A DNA stretch of 64,000 nt from assembly GCA_022410635.1 (NCBI GenBank), contig JAJVDF010000002.1, positions 3,585,380 to 3,649,379 on the forward strand, in the 5' to 3' direction. The position numbers were made by a program, and so were the translations under genes. Within the stretch, counting starts at the first letter, position 1. Every line of letters starts with the position of its first letter. The notes beneath the pieces were generated by a model. It was not told where the DNA came from. It ran no database searches and saw nothing but the letters and a program-made list of their open reading frames with translations. This DNA comes from Tretioscincus oriximinensis. Taxonomy: Eukaryota; Chordata; Lepidosauria; Squamata; Gymnophthalmidae. Below, piece after piece: positions 53,694 through 63,570 of the stretch.

Positions 53694-53877
53694 CAGATGA
53701 AACCTCATCATAATGAACGCCATGGGGTCAGGTAAATTTGTTATAATGAATTTTTGTTATAACGAAACCCCCTGTAGCCAACATTATTCTTATGGGCATT
53801 TCATTGAGACTTTCAAATTTGTTTTTTATATCACAAAATTTGTTATATTGGGATGCTTTATAATGGGGATTCACCTG
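53694..53877. mobile_element. Tigger-like MITE, 184 bp
   Basis: The left end is CAGATGAAACCTCATCATAA and, reversed, the right end is CAGGTGAATCCCCATTATAA, with TA on both sides (53692-53693 and 53878-53879). The inside has TTTGTTATAATGAATTTTTG and TTATAACGAAACCCC, the expected Tigger-like subterminal words. It is longer than the two other copies. Confidence 0.75.
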
Positions 53878-53879
53878 TA

Positions 53880-55664
53880 TACAAAGTTAGTTTGGACCAT
53901 CAAATACAGACAATTAGGAAAACCAATTACTTAATTTATTATTCATAAAAGAAGTCTGAATGGAATGATCAATAAATAATTCTAAGAAAATAGTAAAATC
54001 TGGCAGAGTCAATTATTTTTCAGTTATTTATTCTGACAAAGTAGGGGCTTTTTTAATTTGGAAAGAAAAGAAAGTTAAGAAACATCAATGTGTTGGATTC
54101 TGTTCAAATATTTGATCTGGAAATGAAATAAGATGTTCAGGGTAAGCAGAAATCTGTCAGACATTAATCTGACACAATCAGGATTGTTTTTCAAAGATTT
54201 CTATTTCTAAGATTCTTATTTCTTGCCAGTCCAAGCGAGACAATACCCATTAAACTACAAAACAAATTCTAATGCTTATTCAGGTGAATTCAAAAAGTTT
54301 TGCTCTAAAATCAGTAACCCTTTGCAACCTTCATTAACCTTCATGACAATTCAACACAATATATTACAGTGCTAGAAAAGCTAAATGTACTCGCAAAGGG
54401 TTAATGAGACATGAAGAATTAAACAATACTTAAATTCTTATTTGACGATGACTTCTAATAATGTCCTGCCATGACTGACTGACTGCTCCTCCTATTTTAA
54501 TTCTCTCACATATCAAAATATGTTTGGAAATGCTTGGACATTTGGTTCTGCTAGCCAACAAAACTGCAGTGCAGGAAAACTGGGCATAGGACACTCAAAA
54601 TAGGAAAAGAGAAAGCAATGGTGTGAGCCAACTGGAAAAAACATGGGGTATATTTTTACCATCGAGAGGCAGGATGCTGTTTCACTGTTAATGTAGCTCA
54701 TCAGAGATCCATAGCCATGTTCACACTTTACTGGGTAGAGAATTCATGTTGGCTAATTAACTGCTGTTTAGTTGCTGAGTGATACGGAGCAAATTACTTA
54801 TGACAAAGAACTGAGCAGGGGTCTCTCAAAGACATCCTACATTGAGGAGCTGTCCTACCAGAGAAAGGGGGGCATTATCGTAGAATCATAAAGTTGAAAC
54901 ACCAGAGTCATTGTGTGGATACATACACACACACAGTATATATATTAGTGGAGTAAGCCTGTTATCACTGTGCAATGCATCAGGCTCCCAGCCCAAACAC
55001 CTTCCTTTCCTTTTCTTCCACCCCTCCTCTTCCTCTCTGCCATCTGCTTGTGCATTGTTTAACTATGAAAATTACTATTTAACTATACTAATTAACTATA
55101 AAAATACTATTCATTCTGTTGATGTGTTCTTCCATTCTGAGTTTGGACTGAAGCTGGATTTAAACTTAAATTTAAACCAAATTCCATCCAGGAATGTTTT
55201 CATTCTTGCTCACAGCTAAAATAGGCAGCAGATAAATTCTCAGGAACTGCTCCAGTCCACGTATTATGCTCACCCAGCCAGCAAACTCTGTCTTTCTCTC
55301 TCTGCTGCCTTGCTTATTTTAAATATGTAAAAATGCCAAGCCAAAGAAATTTATAGTTTCAAACCTTCTGGCTTCACTGCGGATCATCGATCCCCCGGTC
55401 TTCTGTCTCTCCACACATGTAAGGTTATAACTGAAGGAGTGGGGCTTTTTTTCTTAGACAGCTGCCTCAGGAAGTTTGACGTTCCTGAGCCTCAGCAGCA
55501 AGAGGGATGAGAGGACTGCTTTTTAGTTCCTTTAAGCACCAATACTCATGGCTTTGGCTGCCTGGATGTTGTTTGGGGCTGTTGCTAATTAGCTGACCTA
55601 TCCAACACGGGGCCTTAGCATGTCAAGAGATATGCCTCCTCACAGGCTGGTCATCTAACAAAAC
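53880..55664. other. No recognisable gene
   Basis: Includes a short (CA)n run at about 54925. The part 54340-54460 (AGTGCTAGAAAAGCTAAATG, GGTTAATGAGACATGAAG) looks repeat-free. Short ORFs only. Confidence 0.3.
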
Positions 55665-55765
55665 TAGTCCCTTACAAGCCACATCGTGAATCCTTTTGCA
55701 ACTGTTTTCCACAAAGCATGAATGCAGCCCTGGTAGAGAAGAACAGAAATTATGTAAGCTGCTTA
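55665..55765 (+). repeat. Second copy of the X/SINE-B junction
   Basis: CTTTTGCAACTGTTTTCCAC, AAAGCATGAATGCAGCCCTGG and TAGAGAAGAACAGAAATTATG, then TAAGCTGCTT, match 51663-51733 with one clear substitution. It includes the end of X and the start of the SINE-B tail, then changes to unrelated AT-rich DNA. The upstream 30 bp match more loosely. Confidence 0.75.
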
Positions 55766-56008
55766 TAATATAATAGGACATACATATATGTAAATACAGA
55801 ATATCTTATTTAAATATCATGCATTTACAGATTAAAGATGAATCCTCGGCAGTTTGTCAAAAGTTTTAATTTCTGTATTTTTAAAATGTTTTTCTCTTTA
55901 ACCACACATAAAAAGCAGGACCAATTAAAAAATGTAAGCCGAATACATCTTAAGACAGAGCTTTGGCATCCTCATGCCAGTGTAGACTATGGCAGACCCT
56001 ATTCACAC
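55766..56008. other. No recognisable gene
   Basis: AT-rich, unassigned. Confidence 0.3.
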
Positions 56009-56221
56009 CTTCCACTAGCCTGTAGCTCTAGCCAACCCAACTATTCGAAAGCATGAATTGCAAGAAATTGCAACTAACTGCAAGTAGATACATGGGAACC
56101 ACCAGAGCCTGGTGGGGAAGATAGAATGGAAGCCTTCAGGCAAAAATACCCTTGTAAGCCGCATTGAGTCCCTTTGAAAGGTGAGAAAAGTGGGGTATAG
56201 GAACCCAGTTCTTCTTCTTCT
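56009..56221 (+). mobile_element. SINE-A, head missing
   Basis: CTTCCACTAGCCTGTAGCTC, CTGCAAGTAGATACATGGGAA, CACCAGAGCCTGGTGGGG and GTAAGCCGCATTGAGTCCC, then CAGTTCTTCTTCTTC. The body and tail are the best preserved in the window and can serve as the family reference. The tRNA-derived head is absent. Confidence 0.82.
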
Positions 56222-56245
56222 ATATAGCCCAGAATAAGGCTCAGT

Positions 56246-56366
56246 GGGACAGGGCCTAAGAATGAAAACCAGAAAAACAGGTTTTGAACAGGATTTTCTG
56301 TCCTGGTTTCCAGTCCTGTTCTTCAGGACTGGGGACTGTTTAATAGCACATATGTGACCATGTCCC
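56246..56366. mobile_element. M palindromic element, best copy
   Basis: The ends are GGGACAGGGCC and, reversed, GGGACATGGTC (9 of 11 identical). The centre has GAAAACCAGAAAAACAGG facing CCTGGTTTCCAGTCC and a small CAGTCCTGTTCTTCAGGACTG hairpin. 121 bp, no ORF. Left of it, TATATAGCCCAGAATAAGGC is shared with two other places. Confidence 0.5.
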
Positions 56367-56994
56367 TAGGAAAAGACAAAATGTTTCCACTAAATAACCA
56401 CAGGGTATCACAGCACAGTGTACAATTTTAAAAATAAAAATTTGGATGCAACTCGAACTCTTCAAGTCTGCCTGTACTGCAGTTTGATGAAACCTCAAGT
56501 TGGCATATGTTCACGATTGCTTGGAGACTGCGCGTGAAAAGGTTTTGCCAAATTTTGTGAACTGTATGTGTACACAGCAAAGAGCTAATCCACTGCCAAG
56601 ATGTTTCTTCTCAAGCTTTGTTGGTATTTATGTGACCACAAGCATTTTGCTTGCTTGCCACCCTGATTACCATTTTTTCTTCACTGTAAAGTATGAAACT
56701 CTGTGCTTCTTTAATTGTACTTACCTAACTGGATATTTATTGTAGGCTCTTTCGAAAGCATTGTAATGGATACAATTGGAAGTACAGTATTCCTGGGAAA
56801 AATTTTACTGCAGAAAAATTGCCTAATCAAAACATGCTCGATGCATTTTTAAAAAGAATGTCCACATGGGGTGCAGGTAAAAATCCTCTGTAAGCTTGTA
56901 TGCATGTAGCTTGTGGCTTTGGGTGTACCCTAAGAAACTGCAGTGGTATTCATGTAAATACATTTTTTTTTAAGAAAAATGGTAAAATGTAAAT
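56367..56994. other. No recognisable gene
   Basis: An 81-codon ORF at 56500 has hydrophobic stretches but no recognisable domain, no splice-like borders and no homologue I can recall. I do not call it a gene. Confidence 0.35.
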
Positions 56995-57470
56995 GGTACA
57001 AACAATAGATGCTGAGGAAGAGGAACTTATTATCATTTATGGTGGGAATGCCCAGAAATACAAAACTTTTGGAATAAAATATTAGACGTAATAGAAAGAA
57101 CAATGGGGAAAGACTCATCAGGAATCCAGAGTTATGCCTATTTCAATTAAATGTACAGTATGTCAAAACATCAATGAAAACTGTAAATATATTATTGAAG
57201 AATATTTGTTAGCAGCTCAAGCAGCCATAGTTCTGGGATGTAAAGGGGCAACCATTTGGTCTTTAGGTGAGTGGTTTCACTATGTAGTAGAACAATTTTA
57301 ATTTGATGCTACAGACCAATGGCATCCATTATATACAGGGCTATAACCTGGACTGGAAATGGAAACGATCTTCCCTACTGAATGATGTAAATAACAGAGT
57401 TCATAATGCCTTGAACACTCTCACTACCAGACTATGTAAAAACCCAATTTGTCCTCCTGTCATCGGGGCA
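56995..57470 (+). pseudogene. L1 ORF2 C-terminal remnant
   Basis: One frame reads TYYHLWWECPEIQNFWNKILDV, the HxWWxC signature of the L1 ORF2 C-terminus. Further on comes EEYLLAAQAAIVLGCKGATIW and EWFHYVVEQF, the usual last helices, after a frame change near 57150. The FB copy 2 follows at once. The frame carries several stops. Confidence 0.8.
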
Positions 57471-57474
57471 GAGT

Positions 57475-57900
57475 AGGGTTGCCATACGTCCTGGTAAACC
57501 GGGACAATCACGGTTTTAGGGACAATTTTATTGTCCCGGCTGGATTTTAAAAAAGAGTTTTAAAATCCCGGGTTGCCGCTAAACCCCCCCGCCCCCACTA
57601 CTCCCTCCGCTGCTACCCTCCTGCCGCTGCCGCCGCTACCCCCGCCGCCGCCGCCGCTACCCCCCCACCGCAGCTGCGCGTGTGCGCATGGACGCTTGTG
57701 AAACAGGCAGGAAAGACGTTCTGCCTGTCTCGCTACAAGCGTCCGTATGCGCATGCGCTCGTGCACGCACACGTACGTATGCACGCGTGTGCACGCACAC
57801 GTACATATGCGCGCGCGTGCACGCACACGTACGTATGCGCGCGTGCACGCACCGCCCACCCCACCCCCGTCCCGGTTTTGGGTTGTCATAATATGGCAGA
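57475..57900. mobile_element. FB fold-back element, copy 2
   Basis: The left end AGGGTTGCCATACGTCC, followed by CCGGGACAATC, matches FB copy 1. The right part CGTCCCGGTTTTGGG..ATAATATGGCAG also matches, but the last bases (expected CAGCCCT) are altered to CAGAGGG, so no clean target duplication is visible. Inside is a GC-rich inverted repeat (57684-57699 with 57735-57752; inner arms 57703-57710 with 57721-57728) and a minisatellite. The internal sequence differs from copy 1, so only the ends define the family. Confidence 0.7.
57761..57853 (+). repeat. Alternating purine/pyrimidine minisatellite
   Basis: Units starting GTGCACGCACACGTACGTAT begin at 57761, 57789, 57817 and 57843, giving periods of 28, 28 and 26 bases. 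Nearly every step alternates purine and pyrimidine and CpG is frequent, so the tract is prone to left-handed (Z) DNA. The long ORFs here on both strands are artefacts of this composition. Confidence 0.85.
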
Positions 57901-58129
57901 GGGAGGAAAAACGGTAGTTTTTAATGTATTTTTTATGTTCAACAAAACATTTTTTAAAAAGAAAATGGTAAAATAGCTGCTAGCTAAATCATGCATCATG
58001 CCATTACCCTGAATCACTGCTGAAAAAACAAACTACATTTTTGAGCTAGGCACTGTTTTATACTTTTGACCGTACTTTGGTCTAAAAGAAGATCAAATTA
58101 GTCAATTGGGGTGGGGGAGTTTCTCTGCC

Positions 58130-58520
58130 ACAGAACACTAGAACCAGGTGGTTCTCTGTAAAGCTGATGGGCAGAAAAGTTAGGACAGACAAGAGTAATA
58201 TTTTTTCACATAGACGGTAAATGATCTATGGAATTTACTTCCAGAAATGATGGTAGTGGCTAGCAGCCTGGATAGCTTTAAGATATGATTAGACAAATAT
58301 GGAAGCTAAGCATATCAAGACCTACTAGGAAGGAGCAACAGGCAGTATTTCCAAAATGCCTTTTGCAAGCACTCAAGAACCACCATTGACAAGGTTTTGC
58401 CTTGTTCTGCTCCGGGTTGCCCAGGTGCAATTGTTGGGCCACCATATGGGACAAAATGCTGGACTAGATGGGCAGTGGCCTGGTTCAGCAGGGCTCCTCT
58501 TGTTTTCTTATGTTCTTCTT
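58130..58520 (+). mobile_element. CR1-B-type 3' end
   Basis: CACAGAACACTAGAACCAGG, AAGCTGATGGGCAGAAAAG, TGGAATTTACTTCCAGAAATG, GGAGCAACAGGCAGTATTTCC, CAAAATGCTGGACTAGATGG and GGGCTCCTCTTGTTTTCTTATG appear in order. The last ORF2 codons are broken. Confidence 0.8.
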
Positions 58521-58574
58521 ATTAAAGGAAATCAACCTGACTGCTCATTGGAAAGACAAATACTGAAACTGAAA

Positions 58575-58652
58575 TATACTACTCAAAACAATTAAGGGAA
58601 CTCTTGAACATAACATGGTATGTTAAAGTGTTCCCTTGTTTTGAGCAGTATA
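58575..58652. mobile_element. 78-bp palindromic mini-transposon
   Basis: Left arm TATACTACTCAAAACAATTA and AGGGAACTCTT. Right arm, reversed, TATACTGCTCAAAACAA and GGGAACACTTT. The arms nearly touch, so the whole element is one hairpin. The end TATACTGCTCAAAA is a word I associate with vertebrate DNA-transposon ends, but the superfamily is not certain. Confidence 0.6.
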
Positions 58653-59849
58653 CTTTAGCCTCATAATGATAAGACAGGACACACTGGAAAAGATCCTGAT
58701 GCTGGGACTCCAAGCAAAAGGAGACAAGGCAACCTGGTGCGCTATAGTCATGGAGTCATGAAGACTGAACAACTGAAAGAAACATTTTCCTTACTTGCAT
58801 ATAGATCACATCACGGTTTAGGCCCTAGGTAGTCTTCCACACAAACTGGTTTTAAAAGAATTATAGAAACCTGACTTACTGTGTAGCCATACCCAGTAAG
58901 TATGCTGGGAGACCTTACCGGAAACCCATAGATGAAGATTGCATGTAATACCATCTGAGTCCCACAGCAATTGATCTTCAGAGGCATATGAGGCTTATCC
59001 ACATGACAGATTTGTACCTCTATTGCAGTGACCCCACCGCATGTCACCGGTTATCAGAGATCCACTCGCTGCAACCCTCCATTGATGCACAATTGTTGGG
59101 AGCGAAAAAAACTGTGATACTATGGCGGCAGGGGGACGGGGGCTGGAATCCTCTCCCATTGCCACGGATAGTGCCACCATGCAGGTTGTCATCGTTGCCA
59201 GAGCAAGATCTCGGGAGAAGTTACACGGGATCACGTTCCTGGCAGCAAATCAAGGAGCAGGTGTGGGGGACCCACGTCCTGGATGTTGCCATGGATGAAC
59301 TGAAGTGAGTGTAGGCAGGGGCATAATATCCCTATATTTTGGGCTATAAGCTTCTATGTGGAAGCATCCATCATCTCCATTACCAGAGGGAACAAGTTGT
59401 CATCATGACTAATGGACATAATAGCATTATCTTCCCTTCTTTTAGCCAAATCTCTTTCCATGCCTCCAAACTGGCAGCCATAACACTATAGGCAAAATCA
59501 ACAGAAGCTTAACTATGTGCTGTGTAAAGAAATATTTATTTCATTAGTCTTGATTCAGTTTTGATGGAGGACATCCTGTTTCTAACACTATAGAGAAAAT
59601 TGTGCCAGAAACGTTTCCATGCATTTTTCCCACATTACATGAAATTTTACAAATCTGTATCATTCTGCCTCTTCAAACCTTGTACAAGTTTTTTTTCCTT
59701 ACGGCGTGACAGTTCCATTTTTCAATTTATTTTTGTCCTCTTCTGATCCCTTTCCAACTCTTGAATATCCTTTTGAAGCGCTGTGAACAAAATCTTATCA
59801 AGTATTCTGAGTATAGTTGCATCAGTGCTTTGTCCATGAGCATTGCATG
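58653..59849. other. No recognisable gene; GC-richer patch at 59030-59310
   Basis: The patch holds a 106-codon ORF on the plus strand and an 79-codon ORF on the minus strand, neither with a known motif. It could be an old DNA transposon or unique DNA. Confidence 0.3.
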
Positions 59850-60440
59850 TTTAAGTTGCATTCTCACCAAGGGAAAAAACAGGAGTAAAAGCTATGTGGA
59901 TTTGCACTGGGTGCATGCAGTTCCCATATAATCCACAGGGGGAGTGCTTTCATGATGTGCCATTTGCAAAGCCACATGTTGCCAGAACAAAGTGAACTCA
60001 ATTCAGGTTAACCGTGCTCTGGCTATGGTTTGCCCACAGCAGGAGCGCCTCTATGCAAACACTGTCATGTACCACTCCATTTCGTTCTAACCTCGAAGGA
60101 GGCAACAGCAGTTTTTAAAGGGTTTTTTTTTTTTTTTTTGGGGGGGGGGGGATGTTCTAGTTTTGCGCATCTGTACACCTGTATGGAACTTTTGTAATTA
60201 TAAATATGTGCAAAACTTGGACACATTTTTTTAAAAAATGGCGGAGTACGGGAAGAGGACACTCCAAAAACAGATTACCAAAGCAGCCGCTAACTCCAGA
60301 AGCCAGTGTGAATCTTGGGCAAATGATAAAACAGAGCTAGAAATGGAAGAAAACAGTGAAGGGAATTGAATTCACTTTGCAGTTCTGAGAACTGCTTCTT
60401 TTACCCCTATGAAAACGCAGCTTTACAGTGGCTTCTACTA
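59850..60440 (-). mobile_element. X DNA transposon, copy 2 (inverted relative to copy 1)
   Basis: Reversed, it starts GCTGCGTTTTCATAGGGG, then AAAAGAAGCAGTTCTCAG, and ends TTTTACTCCTGTTTTTTCCC and TTGGTGAGAATGCAAC. The two ends are inverted repeats of each other over about 25 bp. The shared interior with copy 1 includes AGCACGGTTAACCTGAATT and GCAAACCATAGCC. A T20/G12 run at 60120-60151 lies inside. No transposase is visible. Confidence 0.6.
60120..60151 (+). repeat. Homopolymer pair: T run then G run
   Basis: About 18-20 T are followed directly by about 12 G inside X copy 2. The position is a likely length-error site in any assembly. Confidence 0.85.
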
Positions 60441-60597
60441 TTCACAAAAGTTACTGCCATGTCTCTAACCAGATTATTCTCAACAACTAGAAAGCTGTTC
60501 TCAAAAAGTCAATAACCACCTTACACGAATTTCAATGTAGCAATAATCCATAAACCAAGTAATTACATATATCTAATGAAAAAGCAAAAGTAGCAGG

Positions 60598-60760
60598 ATC
60601 AGTTTTTATACCTCACTTTTCTCAGCCCGAAGAGAATCAAAGCGGCTTACATAACATTTCTTCTTTTCTTCACAACAGACACCTTGTGAAGTAGGTAGGG
60701 ATGAGAGAGGTCTGAAAGACTAGTGACTAGCCCAAGATGGTTTTTGTGGAAGAGTGCAAA
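60598..60760 (-). mobile_element. SINE-B
   Basis: CAGTTTTTATACCTCACTTTTC, TCAGCCCGAAGAGAATCAAAG, CGGCTTACATAACATTTC, CACCTTGTGAAGTAGGTAGG and AGCCCAAGATGG follow the SINE-B order in reverse. The tRNA-like head has been lost. Confidence 0.65.
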
Positions 60761-61764
60761 CAAAGACTAATAAAGCAAGTATTCTCTTGAAGAACAAAGG
60801 CAGAAGCCTCCCAAGACTTCACACATTTAGTTGCCCAACGCAGCTTCTCCTTCCATCCCCCCAATGCATTGGCAAAGCAAAATCTCTTTCTGAGGGATCA
60901 GAACCCATCTGCTGCTGCAGAGGAGAGAAGAAGGGTGACCTCTAGCTTCATCCTCTGTTTCTCTAATGATAGCACAAGGTTCAAAATGAAACCTTCTGTT
61001 CCAGGTATGCTACACAGCTTAGGAATGAAAAGCAGGCTTACTTGAAACCACAAAGGATGGGCTGAAGCTGAATCATGGGATGATGGTGAGGCTCCCAATA
61101 TTTTTGGCTCCTGCTTTCCTAGGCCATCTGTTCCTAGCCTCCTGCATACAAGCAATCAGGTTTTAGGTCTGATTTGAAATTTTAAAATATATTTTGCATT
61201 GTTTCCATACAATAAGCGATCAGTGAAGGTGAGCACATCCAGAACTGTTGCAAGCCAGTTCAGGAGTCTCCTTTCATGGATTCAAAGGAAGTTTACAAAT
61301 AAGCTCTCAACATTACCAGTAGCCACTTGTTTCATAACTGTTATGAGATTTTAATAATGGCAACTTGTCAAATGTTTGTATGTTTAAATCAATCAGTCAT
61401 TGACTCTGTATTTGTGAATAGCCAAGTCCACGAACACAATGTCTTCTATCTGATGAACAGCAAGCCAAAAGAAACAAGAAACGCTCATACAAGGATCACA
61501 ACCAAAAGAAGGACAGTTGCTTTGTGAAAATATATCAGATGATGAAGAATTCTCTCCTATGGATTTTTAGGCACATTTGATATTAATAGCAAATCAGGCT
61601 GTTAGTTCATTTAGTCCACTATTATCACTTAACTGGCAGTGGCTTTCCACATGAAAAATTATTTCAAATCTGAACTTTCAGTATATCAAGCATTTACTTT
61701 AATTCCAAGCTAGTGTCTTTCCCTCTTCTGCAATACAACACTAAATGTCTCCCTCCCTGGTCTG
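60761..61764. other. No recognisable gene
   Basis: Short ORFs without domains and no defined repeat ends. Confidence 0.3.
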
Positions 61765-61845
61765 GTCAAAGAAATAGCTGCATTAGTCTGGGTCCAGAAA
61801 ATCTAGAAAGGAGGTCTCCAAAGTGTGCAAGCGAAGTTCCTCCAG
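61765..61845 (+). repeat. Unclassified interspersed repeat fragment
   Basis: GGTCAAAGAAATAGCTGCATT, AGTCTGGGTCCAGAAAATCTAG and GAGGTCTCCAAAGTGTGC resemble the repeat at 24105-24180. Confidence 0.4.
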
Positions 61846-62170
61846 GACACGAATAGCGCAGTTGCTAAGGAGACAGTCTCTCATCTGGGAGATCAGGTTT
61901 CGAAGTCCTGTGTCACACGTGGGAGGGCTAAGCACCTTCTACTAGCCTGTAACTCTAGCCATCCCAGCTATTCGAAAGCAAGAATTGCAAGAAATTGCAA
62001 CTGACTGTAACTAGATAAATGGGAAGAAGAAGAAGAACTGGGTTCTTATACCCCGCTTTTCTCACCTTTCAAAGGGACTCAAAGCAGCTTACAAGGATAT
62101 ATTTTGCCCGAAGACTCACATTCTATCTTCCCCACCAGGCTATGGTGGTTCCCATGTATCTACTTGCAGG
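61846..62170. mobile_element. SINE-A rearranged: 5' half plus, 3' half inverted
   Basis: 61846-62023 is a plus-strand head and body: A-box region TAGCGCAGTTGCTAAGG at 61854-61870, B-box region GGTTTCGAAGTCC at 61896-61908, ending ACTAGATAAATGGGA. At once 62024-62170 gives the other half in reverse, from the AGAAGAAGAAGAACTGGG tail end to CCCATGTATCTACTTGCAG. The two halves overlap by only about 20 bases of family sequence. This could be an inversion of the 3' half or a second truncated SINE inserted head-on. Confidence 0.8.
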
Positions 62171-63570
62171 GGGCAAGGGAATCCTGGATTTAGTCCTAAA
62201 TTATGAACAAGACATGATACAAGATGTAACTGTAACTGATCCCATAGGAAACAGTGACCACAATACAATAACTTTCAACTTGAACGTGGATAGAAAATTA
62301 TAAAGGAGTTCCAATACAGAAACCTTCAACTTTCACAAAGGAAATTTTCCCAAAATGAGGAAAATGGTAAAAAGAAAATTAAAAGGGAAAGTGAGAAAAG
62401 TCCAGTTCATTCAAAAAGTATGGAAACTGTTTGCAAATACAATACTGGAAGCTCAAATAAAATGCATTCCCAAGAGAAGACAGCATTCCGCCAAATCCAA
62501 GAGGTCACCGGTATGGCTTACCTCTGCAGTAAGGGAAGTCATTGAAATGAGAAGAAACTCAGTTAAAAAGTGAAAGGCTTATCCTAGTGAGAACAGAAGG
62601 AGCACAAAGAATGGCAAACTAAATGCAAGTGGTAGTCAGGGATGCGAAGAAAAACTTTGAGGAGCACATTGCAAAGAATATTAAAAGAAATAATAAGGAC
62701 TTTTTCAAATATATCAGAAATAAGAATCCTACCAGGAAAGAAGTCGGATCACTAGATAGCAATGGACAAAAGGACATAAAGGAGGATGTGGAGATTGCAG
62801 AGAGGTTAAATGAATTTTTTGCTTCAGTTTTCACTGAAGAAGACAGAGGGTATTTATCTGCAACAGATTTAGTCTTCTCAGGAAGAACAAGAGAGGAATT
62901 AAACTGGATAGAGATAACAAGGGAGGAGGTCCTTGTTAGCCTTAATAACTGAACATTAATAAATCCCCAGGGCCAGAAGGAATTCACCCACAAATTTTTA
63001 AAGAACTCAAATGTGAAATTGCTGAATTTCTAACAAAAATATTTAATCTTTCCTTAAGATCAGGCATAGGACCAGTAGATTGGAGGGTAGCTAACGTAAC
63101 ACCAATCTTCAAAAAAGGATCTCGGGGTGATCCTGGAAATTATAGACCCGTCAGTTTAAGATCAGTCCCAGGTAAAGTGTTGGAACCATAATTAAAGACA
63201 AAATTACTGAACACATGGAGAAGCATGCTTCTGCAAAGATAACCCATGCCTTACTAACATGCTAGAATTCTTTGAAAGTGTTAATAAACATGTAGATAAA
63301 GGAGATCCAGTTGATATTGTCTATCTAGATTTTCAGAAGGCTTTTGATAAAGTCCCTCATCAAAGGCTCCTAAAAAAGTTCCACTCTCATGGTATAAGGG
63401 ACAGATTGGAAACTGGCTAAAAGATAGAAAACAGAGGGTAGTATTAAATGAACAGTTCTCTGAGTGGAAAGAGGTAAGAAGCGAGGTACCCAGGGGTATG
63501 TACTGGGACCCTTATTTTTCAATATATTTGTAAATGATCTGGATGCCGAGGTAAAGTGAAGTAGCCAAGT
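62168..63570 (+). mobile_element. CR1-B third copy, with endonuclease end, decayed
   Basis: It begins in the endonuclease (GKGILDLVLNYEQDMIQDV, then NSDHNTITF with the SDH motif), earlier than the other copies. It continues through linker and reverse transcriptase to about the codons before FADD (DAEV..VAKF). There it stops at 63570, abutting L1 sequence. The missing 3' part probably lies beyond the L1 insertion, outside the window. Confidence 0.88.
62168..63570 (+). pseudogene. CR1-B ORF2 with frameshifts
   Basis: Open pieces: 62168-62303 (endonuclease end), 62355-62573 (linker, KMVKRKLKGKVRKVQ), 62623-62952 (linker to RT entry, DFFKYIRNKNPTRKEVG and NEFFASVFTEEDRG). Then come shifted pieces with SPGPEGIHP-like, NYRPVSLRSVPGK-like and VYLDFQKAFDKVPHQRLLKK codons near 63310-63390, and a damaged GVPQG block (GTQGYVLGPLFFN-like at 63485-63520). 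Stops at 62301, 62572 and 62950, small deletions near 62585 and 63220, and loss of the WIGNWL lead-in show decay. The catalytic FADD block is not present before the break. Confidence 0.85.

Noticed and set aside
56500..56745. Small membrane protein gene
   Set aside because: Hydrophobic residues reflect AT-rich codons; no recognised family, no splice context.
57560..57976. Overlapping Arg/His/Cys-rich ORFs on both strands
   Set aside because: They are translations of the alternating CpG minisatellite and GC-rich hairpin inside FB copy 2.
58988..59308. 106-codon host gene
   Set aside because: GC-richer patch, but no motif, no codon signature and an equally long ORF on the other strand.
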